A DNA stretch of 64,000 nucleotides from Lachnospiraceae bacterium (lineage in GTDB: Bacteria > Bacillota > Clostridia > Lachnospirales > Lachnospiraceae), in the NCBI GenBank assembly GCA_902363825.1, contig CABJBK010000014.1, forward strand, positions 1-64,000. Reading direction: 5' to 3'. Positions 11,944-21,247 of this stretch are shown one piece after another; position 1 is the first letter of the stretch; each line of letters opens with the position of its first letter. The notes below the pieces were generated by a model. It did not search any database. It was given only the letters and a program-made list of their open reading frames with translations, and had not been told where the DNA came from. The translations under genes and the position numbers were made by a program.

Positions 11944-11984
11944 TGAGAATGATGTTTTTTAACATAGAGGAGGTGGATACCAAG

Positions 11985-12119
11985 ATGAAGATGACATTTC
12001 AGCCGAAGAAATGCTCCAGAAAAAGAGTGCATGGCTTCAGAAAAAGAATGAGTACAGCAGGCGGAAGAAAAGTATTGGCTGCAAGAAGATTAAAAGGAAG
12101 AAAGAAATTATCAGCATAG
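11985..12119 (+). CDS. rpmH: Ribosomal protein bL34
   Basis: A 44-residue, very basic protein: [20 protein letters not shown], then [20 protein letters not shown] and KLSA. It is the standard large-subunit protein L34, length and sequence typical. GGAGGTGG precedes the start. It is the first gene of the rightward origin block and shares its promoter with rnpA downstream, as in most bacteria. Confidence 0.98.
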   Translation: MKMTFQPKKCSRKRVHGFRKRMSTAGGRKVLAARRLKGRKKLSA

Positions 12120-12152
12120 GCCACAGCTTTTGTGGTCTTTTCTTCTTTCTTT
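12120..12152 (+). terminator. Hairpin between rpmH and rnpA
   Basis: CCACA and TGTGG (12121-12135) flank a short loop and are followed by a T-rich run. It probably acts as a partial terminator or processing site that keeps L34 mRNA more abundant than rnpA mRNA. Confidence 0.5.
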
Positions 12153-12168
12153 CCAAGAATGAAAAAGA

Positions 12169-12501
12169 ATGGAATCATTAAAAAAGAACAGAGATTTTCA
12201 GAATGTATATAAGAAGGGCAGGTCTTACGCGAACCGCCTTTTAGTCATGTATGTTCTTGAAAATCAGACCGATTGTAACAGAATAGGGATATCAGTAAGC
12301 AAAAAAGTAGGAAATAGTGTTATAAGACATCATCTTACCCGTTTGATCCGGGAAAGTTACAGACTACACGAGGACATGTTCAATAATGGTTTGGACATTG
12401 TAGTTGTCACAAGGGTATCGGCAAAGGGCGCATCGTATCATGAAGTGGAGAGTGCGCTGTTACACCTTGGACGTCTTCACAAAATAATCAGTACAAAATA
12501 A
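12169..12501 (+). CDS. rnpA: Ribonuclease P protein component
   Basis: A 110-residue basic protein that assists the RNase P RNA in maturing tRNA 5' ends. It has the family's RNR-type signature region, here [25 protein letters not shown], and the N-terminal [12 protein letters not shown] pattern. One detail: the usual NAV-RN-KR block reads [10 protein letters not shown], with His where Asn is typical. It follows rpmH and precedes yidD as usual. Confidence 0.95.
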   Translation: MESLKKNRDFQNVYKKGRSYANRLLVMYVLENQTDCNRIGISVSKKVGNSVIRHHLTRLIRESYRLHEDMFNNGLDIVVVTRVSAKGASYHEVESALLHLGRLHKIISTK

Positions 12502-12532
12502 TTCTTTGAATGAAAAAGAAGATGGAATAATT

Positions 12533-12742
12533 TTGAAAAAAATTTTAATTGCTTTAATTAAATTTTATAGAAAATATTTATCACCGCTGAAGACAACAAA
12601 ATGTCCGTATTATCCGACCTGTTCGACGTACGGACTGCAGGCTGTGGAAAAATATGGTGCCGTAAAAGGCGGCGCGCTGGCGGCGTGGAGAATATTGAGA
12701 TGTAATCCTTTTTCAAAAGGTGGATATGATCCAGTTCCATAA
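12533..12742 (+). CDS. yidD: Membrane protein insertion efficiency factor YidD
   Basis: A small protein with the family core [31 protein letters not shown] and the end [17 protein letters not shown], three conserved cysteines included. There is no suitable ATG. The TTG at 12533 gives 69 residues starting (M)[10 protein letters not shown], the normal family start, and has GATGGA eight bases upstream. A TTG at 12506 would add nine unusual residues without a ribosome site. The gene lies between rnpA and yidC and is thought to aid YidC insertion. Confidence 0.92.
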   Translation: MKKILIALIKFYRKYLSPLKTTKCPYYPTCSTYGLQAVEKYGAVKGGALAAWRILRCNPFSKGGYDPVP

Positions 12743-12760
12743 ATTCAGGAGGGCTTTCTT

Positions 12761-14023
12761 GTGACAGAAATAGTATTAACACAGTATTCCGGAAAGATAC
12801 TGGGTCCGATCGCGCGTTTCTTCGGTTGGATCATGAACGGAATCTATATGTTCTTTTCCAATACATTTGGAGTGGAAAGTATTGCGTTATCGATCATCAT
12901 ACTTACCATGCTCATTTATCTGTGTATGTTTCCGCTGACATTAAAACAGCAGAAATTTTCCAAATTATCACAGAAAATGCAGCCGGAACTTCAGGCAATT
13001 CAGAAAAAATACGGCAACCGGAAAGATCAGGCTTCAATGATGGCTATGCAGGAAGAAACACAGAAACTGTATGAAAAATACGGTATTTCTCCGACCGGAA
13101 GCTGTTTACAGGCAGTTGTCCAGATGCCGATCTGGTTTGCTTTGTATCGTGTATTTCAGAATGTACCTGCTTATGTCAGCAGTGTAAAAGGTGTGTTTGC
13201 GGATCTCGTAAACGGGATCATGAACGTTTCCGGTTATCAGAACATCATGACGAAACTGACGGAAACCTATAACCTTGGCGTACAGACGGATTTTACCGTA
13301 AAAGATAAGACCGCGTTATATAATTATATTGTTGATGTTGTTTATAAACTTCCGTCCAGTGGATGGGATACCTTAAAGGATAAATTTCCGGATCTCTCCG
13401 GTGTGATCGATACAACAAACACATCGGTGCATGGGTTCAATTATTTCCTCGGAATGAACATTTCCGATACACCGCTTGCAATCATTAAGAATGCAGCTTC
13501 CAATCATTTATACCTGATCCTGATCGCAGCGATCCTGGTTCCGGTATTTTCCTACATCACTCAGGTGTTGAGCTTGAAGCTGATGCCGCAGGCGGGTGGC
13601 GATAATGACCAGATGGCAAAACAGATGAAGATGATGAACAATACGATGCCGGTATTTATGGCATTTATGTGTTTTATCACACCGGTTGGTCTTGGTATTT
13701 ACTGGATCGCAGGTGCGGTATGCAGAATTGCTCAGCAGTTTTTGATCAACAAGCATATGGAAAAAGTAAATCTGGACGACATCATTGCTAAGAATCAGGA
13801 AAAAGCAAAGAAGAAGCGTGAGAAGATGGGCATTGCGGAGAATCAGATCAACAATGCGGCACGCATGAGTACCAGAAGAAATACAACACTGTCCACTCTT
13901 ACAGAAGAAGAAAAAGAGGAAAAATTAAAAAAAGCTGCCGAGTATACCAGCAAGGCGAATCCGAACAGCCTGGCGGCAAAAGCGAATATGGTACGGGAAT
14001 TTAACGAGAAAAACAATAAATAG
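12761..14023 (+). CDS. yidC: Membrane protein insertase YidC/OxaA/SpoIIIJ
   Basis: A 420-residue membrane insertase starting at GTG with AGGAGGGC upstream. It has an N-terminal hydrophobic segment, the conserved cytoplasmic hairpin (PELQAIQKKYGNRKDQ), and further membrane segments including MPIWFALYRVFQNVP and GLGIYWIAGAVCRIAQQ. A highly charged C-terminal tail is typical of ribosome-binding Gram-positive forms. There is no signal-peptide lipobox cysteine, as in other Clostridia. It is followed by jag, its usual partner. Confidence 0.96.
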   Translation: MTEIVLTQYSGKILGPIARFFGWIMNGIYMFFSNTFGVESIALSIIILTMLIYLCMFPLTLKQQKFSKLSQKMQPELQAIQKKYGNRKDQASMMAMQEETQKLYEKYGISPTGSCLQAVVQMPIWFALYRVFQNVPAYVSSVKGVFADLVNGIMNVSGYQNIMTKLTETYNLGVQTDFTVKDKTALYNYIVDVVYKLPSSGWDTLKDKFPDLSGVIDTTNTSVHGFNYFLGMNISDTPLAIIKNAASNHLYLILIAAILVPVFSYITQVLSLKLMPQAGGDNDQMAKQMKMMNNTMPVFMAFMCFITPVGLGIYWIAGAVCRIAQQFLINKHMEKVNLDDIIAKNQEKAKKKREKMGIAENQINNAARMSTRRNTTLSTLTEEEKEEKLKKAAEYTSKANPNSLAAKANMVREFNEKNNK

Positions 14024-14038
14024 TCAGGGGGCAGTACT

Positions 14039-14668
14039 ATGGATTATATTGAAGTAACTGGCAAAACAGTTGAAGATGCAAGAACAGAGGCTTTGATAAA
14101 ATTAGGTACAACGAGTGACCAGATCGAGGTTGAGATCCTTGAGAAGGGAAGCTCCGGTTTCCTTGGAATCGGAAGCAAACCGGCGGTGATCCGTGTCCGC
14201 AGAAAATTCACCATGGAAGATTGTGTCAGAGACTTCTTAACGCAGGTATTTGATGCGATGGATCTTACAGTGGACATTTCCGTGGAAGTGGAAGTGGATA
14301 ATCATACGGTAAACGTAGAGTTAAAGGGAGATGAAATGGGAGTCCTGATTGGTAAGAGAGGACAGACCTTAGATTCCCTTCAGTATCTGACAAGCCTGGC
14401 ACTGAACCGTCATACCGATGAGTATGTGAAGGTAAAACTGGATACGGAAGATTACAGAAAGCGGAGAAAAGAAACGCTGGAAAATCTTGCGAAGAACATT
14501 GCATATAAGGTAAAACGTACAAAACGTCCGGTTTCGTTGGAACCGATGAATCCTTTTGAACGAAGAGTGATTCATTCTACCTTGCAAAATGATAAATATG
14601 TTTCTACACACAGTGAAGGGGAAGAGCCTCACAGACATGTGGTCGTTACATTAAAGAAAGATAAATAG
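14039..14668 (+). CDS. jag: RNA-binding protein KhpB/Jag
   Basis: A 209-residue protein with the three Jag domains in order: Jag-N (MDYIEVTGKTVEDARTEAL, GSSGFLGIGSKPA), a KH domain (GVLIGKRGQTLDSLQYL) and a C-terminal R3H domain (NPFERRVIHSTLQ, GEEPHRHVVV). It binds RNA and is linked to cell elongation and division control in Firmicutes. It lies 15 bases downstream of yidC and ends at a strong terminator. Confidence 0.96.
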   Translation: MDYIEVTGKTVEDARTEALIKLGTTSDQIEVEILEKGSSGFLGIGSKPAVIRVRRKFTMEDCVRDFLTQVFDAMDLTVDISVEVEVDNHTVNVELKGDEMGVLIGKRGQTLDSLQYLTSLALNRHTDEYVKVKLDTEDYRKRRKETLENLAKNIAYKVKRTKRPVSLEPMNPFERRVIHSTLQNDKYVSTHSEGEEPHRHVVVTLKKDK

Positions 14669-14674
14669 GAACAT

Positions 14675-14716
14675 AAAGGGTGTTTTTAAACGGCTTCGGT
14701 TAAAAACACCCTTTTC
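14675..14716 (+). terminator. Rho-independent terminator after jag
   Basis: AAAGGGTGTTTTTAA pairs perfectly with TTAAAAACACCCTTT around an ACGGCTTCGG loop, followed by T residues. Confidence 0.9.
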
Positions 14717-14734
14717 TATCATAGGGAGGAATCT

Positions 14735-16111
14735 ATGACGACAGATACGATTGCTGCGATCGCCACCGGAATGACAAATTCCGGGATCGGAATTGTGCGC
14801 GTCAGCGGAGAGGACGCATTTTCGATCGTAGATAAAATTTACCGCTCCAAAAGCGGAACAAAAAAATTATCCGAGATGAAAAGTCATACCATTCACTATG
14901 GACATATTGTGGATGGAGATGAGGTGATCGATGAGGTCATGGTGCTTCTGATGCGGGCTCCGAATTCGTATACAAGGGAAGATACGATAGAGATCGACTG
15001 TCATGGCGGTGTCCTTGTAGTCAAAAAAATATTGGAGACTGTGATAAAGTATGGCGCGAGACCGGCAGAACCGGGAGAATATACAAAGCGCGCTTTTTTG
15101 AATGGAAGGATCGATCTTTCCCAGGCGGAATCCGTCATGGATGTGATCAATGCGAAAAATGATTTTGCGTTAAAGACTTCCATGAAACAGTTAGAAGGAT
15201 CCGTTTTAAATGTGATTAAGGAGATCCGTGGAAAAATCCTGCATCAGATCGCGTATATCGAATCTGCGCTGGATGATCCTGAGCATTATGATATCGACGG
15301 TTACGGCGAAGAGCTGGATCAGATCGTAGAAACGGAATTAAAAAAGATCGAAAAACTGCTTGCGACAGCAGACAATGGAAAGCTTTTAAAAGAAGGGATC
15401 AATACGGTGATTGTTGGGAAACCGAATGCCGGAAAGTCTTCGCTTTTAAATTCGCTTGTCGGAAAAGAGCGCGCGATCGTGACGGACGTCGCGGGAACGA
15501 CCAGAGATGTGCTGGAGGAGCAGATCAATTTAAATGGGATCAGTTTAAATATCATAGATACGGCGGGAATCCGTGACACCGAAGATATTGTGGAAAAGAT
15601 CGGGGTCACAAAGGCAAAAGAATATTTAAAAGAGGCAGATCTGGTCATTTATGTTGTGGATTCTTCAAGAGAATTAAGCGAAGAAGACCATGACATCATA
15701 AAAATGATCGAGGATCGCAATGCGATCGTACTGCTCAATAAATCGGATCTTACTCCGGTAACATCGCGGGAAGAAATGGAAAAGCTGCTGGATAAGAAAG
15801 TGATTTCTGTTTCAGCGAAGGAACATCTTGGGATCAATGAACTTGAGGAAACGATAAAGACGATGTTTTTCCATGGAAAACTGGAATTTAATGATGAGGT
15901 TTATATCACCAATGTGCGGCATAAAGCAGCACTGAAAAATGCCTGCGACAGTCTTGCCATGGTGCGAAAGAGTATTGCGGACGGAATGCCGGAAGATTTT
16001 TATTCCATAGACCTTATGAGTGCTTATGAAGAACTCGGAAAGATCATCGGAGAGGCAGTGGATGATGATCTGGTCAATGAAATTTTCAGCAAATTCTGTA
16101 TGGGAAAATAA
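14735..16111 (+). CDS. mnmE: tRNA U34 modification GTPase MnmE
   Basis: A 458-residue GTPase that with MnmG adds the aminomethyl or carboxymethylaminomethyl group to tRNA wobble uridine. It shows the folate-binding N-terminal domain (TGMTNSGIGIVRVSG), G1 GKPNAGKSSLLN, G2 TTRD, G3 DTAGIRDT, G4 NKSD, and the C-terminal FCMGK with the catalytic-type cysteine. GGGAGGAA precedes the ATG. It is followed by mnmG after 33 bases. Confidence 0.97.
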   Translation: MTTDTIAAIATGMTNSGIGIVRVSGEDAFSIVDKIYRSKSGTKKLSEMKSHTIHYGHIVDGDEVIDEVMVLLMRAPNSYTREDTIEIDCHGGVLVVKKILETVIKYGARPAEPGEYTKRAFLNGRIDLSQAESVMDVINAKNDFALKTSMKQLEGSVLNVIKEIRGKILHQIAYIESALDDPEHYDIDGYGEELDQIVETELKKIEKLLATADNGKLLKEGINTVIVGKPNAGKSSLLNSLVGKERAIVTDVAGTTRDVLEEQINLNGISLNIIDTAGIRDTEDIVEKIGVTKAKEYLKEADLVIYVVDSSRELSEEDHDIIKMIEDRNAIVLLNKSDLTPVTSREEMEKLLDKKVISVSAKEHLGINELEETIKTMFFHGKLEFNDEVYITNVRHKAALKNACDSLAMVRKSIADGMPEDFYSIDLMSAYEELGKIIGEAVDDDLVNEIFSKFCMGK

Positions 16112-16144
16112 TTTACAAATTTAGAGTTAAAGGAAGGATAAAAA

Positions 16145-18043
16145 ATGCCGTCAGTAGTAGAAGAAAGTTATGACGTTTGTGTAGTCGGCGCGGGACATGC
16201 CGGTTGTGAGGCAGCGCTTGCATGTGCAAGACTTGGACTTGAGACCATAGTGTTTACCGTAAGTGTGGACAGTATTGCGATGATGCCATGTAACCCGAAT
16301 ATCGGAGGAAGCTCCAAGGGACATCTGGTGAGAGAGCTGGATGCGCTCGGCGGTGAGATGGGTATCAATATCGATAAGACATTTATCCAGTCAAAGATGC
16401 TCAACAAGTCGAAAGGCCCTGCGGTTCATTCATTGCGCGCACAGGCTGATAAGGCAAATTACAGCATGGAGATGCGAAAGACACTGCAGAATACCGAGCA
16501 TCTTACCATTCGTCAGGCGGAAGTGTCCGAGATCATCACGGAAAATGATGTGATCGCCGGAGTAAAAACTTTTTCGGGAGCGGTTTATCACAGCCGTGCG
16601 GTCGTGCTTTGTACCGGAGTTTACTTAAAAGCCCGCTGTCTGTATGGGGATGTCGTGAATTATACCGGGCCGAACGGACTGATGGCGGCAAATCATCTGA
16701 CCGATTCCCTGAAGGAACACGGGATAGAGATGTTCCGGTTTAAGACGGGAACACCGGCGCGTATTGACAAGCGTTCCATTGATTTTTCCAAAATGCAGGA
16801 ACAGCGCGGCGATGAAAAGATCGTACCGTTTTCGTTTACAACAAATCCGGAGGATGTACAGATCGATCAGGTTTCCTGCTGGCTCACTTATACGAATGAG
16901 AAAACACATGAGATCATAAGGGAAAATCTTGACCGTTCGCCGATGTATTCCGGAAAAATTAAAGGAACCGGTCCGCGTTACTGTCCATCTATCGAGGATA
17001 AAGTTGTCCGTTTTGCGGAAAAAGACAGACATCAGCTTTTTGTGGAGCCGGAAGGATTAAATACCAATGAGATGTATATCGGCGGGATGTCAAGTTCTAT
17101 GCCGGAGGATGTGCAGTATGCCATGTACAGAACGGTTCCGGGACTGGAAAACTGCAGGATCGTAAGAAATGCCTATGCGATCGAGTACGACTGCATCAAT
17201 CCGGTTCAGTTAAAACCTTCGCTTGAATTTAAAAAGATCAAAGGGCTTTTTTCCGGCGGGCAGTTCAATGGAAGCAGCGGATATGAAGAGGCAGCGGCGC
17301 AGGGACTTGTTGCGGGAATCAATGCGGCGATGTATTTAAAAGGAGAAGAACCGCTGATTCTGGATCGTTCGGAATCTTATATTGGCGTTCTGATCGATGA
17401 TCTGGTAACGAAGGAGACAAAAGAACCGTATCGTATGATGACTTCAAGAGCAGAGTATCGTCTGCTGCTGCGTCAGGATAATGCGGATCTTCGTCTTTCC
17501 AAATACGGATATCGTGTCGGGCTGATCTCGAAGGAACGTTATGACTGGGTGGAAAAAAAGGAACAGCTCATTGCAGATGAGATCAAACGTCTGGATTCGG
17601 TTCATGTCGGCGCAAACAGCAAGGTGCAGGAACTTTTGGAACAGTATGGAAGTGTTCCGTTAAATACCGGAACGTCTTTGAGTGAACTGATCCGAAGACC
17701 GGAGCTCTGTTATGAGATGCTTGCACCGATCGATACGGATCGTGTGGAACTTCCGGCGGAAGTGATCGAGCAGATCAACATCAATATCAAATACGATGGT
17801 TACATCAAACGGCAGATCAAGCAGGTGGAGCATTTTAAGAAGCTGGAAAAGAAGCGGATCCCGGAAGATTTTGATTATGATGATGTGGGAAGTCTGCGTC
17901 TTGAGGCGAGACAGAAGTTAAAGCTTTACAAGCCGATCTCAATCGGTCAGGCATCCCGTATTTCCGGTGTTTCACCGGCTGATATTTCTGTGCTTTTGGT
18001 TTATATGGAACAGATGCATTACAGAAAAGAACATGAAAAGTAA
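16145..18043 (+). CDS. mnmG: tRNA U34 modification enzyme MnmG (GidA)
   Basis: A 632-residue FAD enzyme, partner of MnmE. It has the dinucleotide-binding [19 protein letters not shown] near residue 13, the family signatures [11 protein letters not shown] and [22 protein letters not shown], and the helical C-terminal domain. The length is normal. rsmG follows almost immediately, the classical gidA-gidB pair. Confidence 0.97.
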   Translation: MPSVVEESYDVCVVGAGHAGCEAALACARLGLETIVFTVSVDSIAMMPCNPNIGGSSKGHLVRELDALGGEMGINIDKTFIQSKMLNKSKGPAVHSLRAQADKANYSMEMRKTLQNTEHLTIRQAEVSEIITENDVIAGVKTFSGAVYHSRAVVLCTGVYLKARCLYGDVVNYTGPNGLMAANHLTDSLKEHGIEMFRFKTGTPARIDKRSIDFSKMQEQRGDEKIVPFSFTTNPEDVQIDQVSCWLTYTNEKTHEIIRENLDRSPMYSGKIKGTGPRYCPSIEDKVVRFAEKDRHQLFVEPEGLNTNEMYIGGMSSSMPEDVQYAMYRTVPGLENCRIVRNAYAIEYDCINPVQLKPSLEFKKIKGLFSGGQFNGSSGYEEAAAQGLVAGINAAMYLKGEEPLILDRSESYIGVLIDDLVTKETKEPYRMMTSRAEYRLLLRQDNADLRLSKYGYRVGLISKERYDWVEKKEQLIADEIKRLDSVHVGANSKVQELLEQYGSVPLNTGTSLSELIRRPELCYEMLAPIDTDRVELPAEVIEQININIKYDGYIKRQIKQVEHFKKLEKKRIPEDFDYDDVGSLRLEARQKLKLYKPISIGQASRISGVSPADISVLLVYMEQMHYRKEHEK

Positions 18044-18057
18044 AAATGAGGTTTGAT

Positions 18058-18780
18058 ATGGCTTACGATTTTACATGGTTTAAACAGATACTCGAAAAAT
18101 GGAACATCACACTGAGCGAACAGCAGGAGTATCAGTTTGGTACATACTACGAGATGCTGATCGAAAAAAATAAAGTGATGAATCTGACGGCGGTTACCGA
18201 ATTTGATGAAGTGGTAAAAAAGCATTTTCTGGACAGTATTTCGCTCGGACAGTTTGAAGCGCTGGATGAAAAAAAGACCATGCTGGATCTCGGAACCGGA
18301 GCCGGTTTTCCAGGTATTCCGCTAAAGATCATATATCCGGATCTTATGATCACGCTGGCGGATTCCTTAAATAAAAGAATCCTTTTTCTTGAGGAAGTAA
18401 TAAGTGAACTGGGGCTTACCGGAATTACCGCAGTGCATGCGCGTGCGGAAGAATTAGCGAAAGACCGTGCGTACCGCGAACAGTTTGATTACTGTGTTTC
18501 GCGTGCGGTTGCAAATCTGTCTACGCTCTGTGAGTACTGCATTCCTTTTGTAAAAGAAGGTGGAAAGTTTATCTCTTACAAATCCGGTGAGATCGAGGAA
18601 GAATCAGCGGCAGCAAAACACGCAGTCTTCCTGCTCGGTGGTGAGTTAAAGGAAATCCATAAGTTTGAGATACCGCAGACGGATCTGCATCGTTCGTTTG
18701 TGGTGATCGAAAAAGTGAAAAAGACACCGAAGGCTTATCCGCGGAAAGCGGGTACTCCGTCAAAGATGCCGCTCAAATAA
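18058..18780 (+). CDS. rsmG: 16S rRNA (guanine527-N7)-methyltransferase RsmG (GidB)
   Basis: A 240-residue SAM-dependent methyltransferase. Visible are LDLGTGAGFPGIPLKI (SAM loop), NKRILFLEEV and the SRAVANLSTL segment. The open frame could start at 18046, but the ATG at 18058 (MAYDFTW) has ATGAGGT six bases upstream and matches the usual N-terminus. Loss of this enzyme gives low-level streptomycin resistance in other bacteria. It ends the rightward origin block at a terminator. Confidence 0.95.
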   Translation: MAYDFTWFKQILEKWNITLSEQQEYQFGTYYEMLIEKNKVMNLTAVTEFDEVVKKHFLDSISLGQFEALDEKKTMLDLGTGAGFPGIPLKIIYPDLMITLADSLNKRILFLEEVISELGLTGITAVHARAEELAKDRAYREQFDYCVSRAVANLSTLCEYCIPFVKEGGKFISYKSGEIEEESAAAKHAVFLLGGELKEIHKFEIPQTDLHRSFVVIEKVKKTPKAYPRKAGTPSKMPLK

Positions 18781-18782
18781 AA

Positions 18783-18824
18783 AAATCCCCATTCTTTTTT
18801 CTGTGGAGAAAAGAATGGGGATTT
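18783..18824. terminator. Bidirectional terminator between convergent genes
   Basis: AAATCCCCATTCTTTT pairs with AAAAGAATGGGGATTT across a short loop. T-runs exist on both strands, so it can end both rsmG and the opposing hydrolase gene. Confidence 0.88.
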
Positions 18825-18849
18825 GTCTGTCATAGATTGTAAAAAGATA

Positions 18850-19794
18850 TTATTCTAAAAACATCGCGATGAGATCCGCAAGTTTGTCCGGAACTTCCAG
18901 CTGTGGAAGATAGGCTGCATTGGAAAGATAAGCAGTTTCAATTCCGGAATTGTAGATCAGATACTGGTTGATCGTCTGAATGGAGCTTGCGTAATTCCGG
19001 CTTCCGATCAGGCAGAGATTATCCATGCCTTTTAAAGCGTGCGCAATACTGATGTTGGTGTAATGTGCGAGTTTGCTTGCAAGAAGATAACGTCCCCTGC
19101 CATTTCCAATATGCGCGGATTCAAAATAAATATCCTCGAATTTGGAAGAAACCAGGGATTTTTTGTAATAATATTTATTTTCAAAAATTTCGTTGAAATG
19201 ACGTTCGTGCATCCACACATTGTAGATAAACGTTCCGATGATCGGACAATCGATCACTTTCTTTAAAATATCTGTTCTGGTATCCGGGCTCACGGTGAGA
19301 GACTTTAAATCCTCCGGATTGATAATGATCACTTTATCAAACAGACCGGCATACATCTTATTGCACATGATCGTGAAAGAACCCGATGATCCTGTAGCTG
19401 CCACAGAAGGAGTTCCTTTGATCACATCTTTTACAAAGTCATGTAAAAACTGAACAAACAGGTAGTTGGAATAGATCATTTCCGGTTTGTCAGAATGACC
19501 GCACCCCGGAAGATCGACCGTATAAACCGTGTGGTTCTTTTCCAGTTTCTTTATCATGCGGGTCCATTCGTAGGACGAACTGCTCGGATCAAGATCGTGG
19601 ATCAGAAGGAGTGGTTGTCCATTTCCGTGTTTGGTAAAAAATATATTTCCATAGCGCCACTTATAGTAGTTTCCGCTGTATGAGGACGTCAGATTTTTTA
19701 ATGAAGCGGTATAGTTGATTACTTTATTTATGGCATGTAATCCTGCAACTGAAGCAGTAGTCAGAAAAACAAAATGCCGGAATCTTTTGCCCAT
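18850..19794 (-). CDS. Alpha/beta hydrolase, membrane anchored
   Basis: A 314-residue alpha/beta-hydrolase-fold protein of unknown substrate. A short hydrophobic N-terminal stretch (FVFLTTASVAGLHAI) may anchor it. The oxyanion region reads LLLIHDLDPSSSSYEW, followed by YTVDLPGCGHSDKP, typical of the fold. The nucleophile elbow is ATGSSGSF, where the last glycine of GxSxG is replaced by serine. The terminal catalytic histidine is not obvious, so activity is uncertain. It is transcribed alone, between a terminator and a divergent gap. Confidence 0.75.
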   Translation of the reverse strand: MGKRFRHFVFLTTASVAGLHAINKVINYTASLKNLTSSYSGNYYKWRYGNIFFTKHGNGQPLLLIHDLDPSSSSYEWTRMIKKLEKNHTVYTVDLPGCGHSDKPEMIYSNYLFVQFLHDFVKDVIKGTPSVAATGSSGSFTIMCNKMYAGLFDKVIIINPEDLKSLTVSPDTRTDILKKVIDCPIIGTFIYNVWMHERHFNEIFENKYYYKKSLVSSKFEDIYFESAHIGNGRGRYLLASKLAHYTNISIAHALKGMDNLCLIGSRNYASSIQTINQYLIYNSGIETAYLSNAAYLPQLEVPDKLADLIAMFLE

Positions 19795-19928
19795 AAGGAT
19801 ACCTCCATTTTCAAATTGTTTTGATACTATTATTATAGACGAAATGAAGGGTGTTTACAAATAAATTTTTCTTTCAATCTTTTTTAAAATAGTATAAACT
19901 TAATGTGTAATCTGAAATAGAACAGATA

Positions 19929-19940
19929 GAACGTATGTTC
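19929..19940. promoter_or_regulatory. LexA (DinR)-type SOS box
   Basis: GAACGTATGTTC is a perfect palindrome in the form GAAC-RNRY-GTTC, the core of the Gram-positive SOS box. It lies 18 bases upstream of the coiled-coil gene start and downstream of a possible TATAAA at 19893, a position where repressor would block transcription. Confidence 0.6.
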
Positions 19941-19958
19941 TAAAAAAACAGGAGAGAA

Positions 19959-20480
19959 ATGGTAATACAATATCTGGAAAAATATCAAAAATCTTTATTG
20001 AAAGAAAAAGCGGACTGTGAAGAAGCGTATGAAAAGACAGATCAGAAGATAAAAAGCAATCTGGAATTTCGTGAAATTTTAGCACAAAAGAGTGACCCGG
20101 ATTACGAGGCATTTACGCCACATGTCGTTCATCCGAGAGAAAAAGAAAAAATTAGTGAGCTGAAGGTTGAAGAAGAAAAATTGAGAAAAAGAAAAGATGA
20201 ATTGAAAACGCGTATCACGGAGTTGGAAGGAAAACTCGATGAATTAAAAAGTGTGATCACAGAGGCACTTGAAACCGAGAAACAGCAGGAAAAGAAAAAA
20301 CAGCAGGAAAGAATACAAAATTGGAATACGTCAGGGATGGATGATCCGGATATACTGATCACAAAATTAGAGTTATGTAAAAAAATTGCTCTGGTAGATC
20401 CGCATCGCTGCCAGGATGAACTGCGGTTGTTACTTGAAAAAGTAAAAGAGTGGAAAGATGGATCTACGGAGGAGAGATAG
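19959..20480 (+). CDS. Coiled-coil protein of unknown function
   Basis: A 173-residue protein I do not recognise. From about residue 60 to 120 it is a charged heptad-rich coiled coil (SELKVEEEKLRKRKDELKTR, then LEGKLDELKSVI), with no signal peptide or membrane segment. The C-terminal 40 residues look like a small helical domain. GGAGAG precedes the ATG closely. It ends two bases before a response-regulator gene, so the two are co-transcribed and may act together. A function as a signalling partner or adaptor is only inference. Confidence 0.7.
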   Translation: MVIQYLEKYQKSLLKEKADCEEAYEKTDQKIKSNLEFREILAQKSDPDYEAFTPHVVHPREKEKISELKVEEEKLRKRKDELKTRITELEGKLDELKSVITEALETEKQQEKKKQQERIQNWNTSGMDDPDILITKLELCKKIALVDPHRCQDELRLLLEKVKEWKDGSTEER

Positions 20481-20482
20481 AT

Positions 20483-21145
20483 TTGGCTGTGAAAATTGTG
20501 ATCGCGGATGACCATGTAATGTTTCGGGAAGGATTGAAACAGATCCTGGAACTGGATGAAAAAATCCGTGTTGTTGCGGAAGCATCGGATGGAGCAGAGT
20601 GTATTGAGGTTTTGCAGAATGCAAGACAGGAAAGTGAGCCGGATGTTTTGCTGTTGGATATTGCTATGCCCGGAATGAATGGATTTCAGGTAGTGGATGT
20701 TTTGAAAAAAAGTGGAAATGTAATACCAATATTGATACTTACCGCATCTAATGAGATGGATTATCTGATCCATGCGATCAATCTGGGAGTGGATGGTTAT
20801 CTGTTGAAAGAGTGTGGAACAGCGGAATTGAAAAAAGCAATTTTTACGATTGTGGATGGTAAGTCCTATATCCAACCGAATCTGGTTCCTCTTTTACAGC
20901 AGACCATGAAAAAGAAAAAGCTGGCGAAGAAAAAGCTGGATTCACTGACGGATCGGGAGGGAGAACTTCTTAAACTGCTTTCGGATGGAATGAGCAACAA
21001 GGATATTGCGGAACGGTTGTCCCTAAGTGAGCGCACGGTCAAAAATCATTTGTCCAGTATATTTAAAAAGTTAGAAGTTATGGATCGGACACAGGCGGCA
21101 GTCTTTGCAATTCGAAACCACTTTATTTATACGAGCGAATCATAA
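20483..21145 (+). CDS. LuxR/NarL-family response regulator
   Basis: A 220-residue response regulator. The receiver domain has ADDH near the start, phospho-acceptor Asp59 in VLLLDIAMPGMNG, and the conserved Thr and Lys (LTAS, LLKE). The C-terminal DNA-binding domain is NarL type (LTDREGELLKLLSDG, NKDIAERLSLSERTVKNHL). Start TTG at 20483 is chosen because GGAGGAGAG is seven bases upstream. No histidine kinase is adjacent, so it is an orphan paired with a coiled-coil protein. Confidence 0.9.
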   Translation: MAVKIVIADDHVMFREGLKQILELDEKIRVVAEASDGAECIEVLQNARQESEPDVLLLDIAMPGMNGFQVVDVLKKSGNVIPILILTASNEMDYLIHAINLGVDGYLLKECGTAELKKAIFTIVDGKSYIQPNLVPLLQQTMKKKKLAKKKLDSLTDREGELLKLLSDGMSNKDIAERLSLSERTVKNHLSSIFKKLEVMDRTQAAVFAIRNHFIYTSES

Positions 21146-21163
21146 TGAAAGATAAAATTGAAA

Positions 21164-21179
21164 TGTTTCACGTGAAACA
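21164..21179. promoter_or_regulatory. parS site 1
   Basis: TGTTTCACGTGAAACA is a perfect 16-base palindrome matching the universal parS consensus TGTTNCACGTGAAACA. It lies 330 bases upstream of parA. Confidence 0.96.
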
Positions 21180-21214
21180 TTATATGGAAGACAGTAGTAT
21201 AGTAATATGACAGT

Positions 21215-21247
21215 AATATCACGGTATAATATATCGTGATATTTTTT
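21215..21247 (+). terminator. Terminator after the response-regulator gene
   Basis: AATATCACG and CGTGATATT flank an 11-base AT loop, followed by six T residues. Confidence 0.85.

Noticed and set aside
20129-20875. 248-codon minus-strand frame across the coiled-coil and regulator genes
   Set aside because: Composition rich in Ser, Phe and His is typical of an antisense shadow of lysine/glutamate-rich coding; no start signal.
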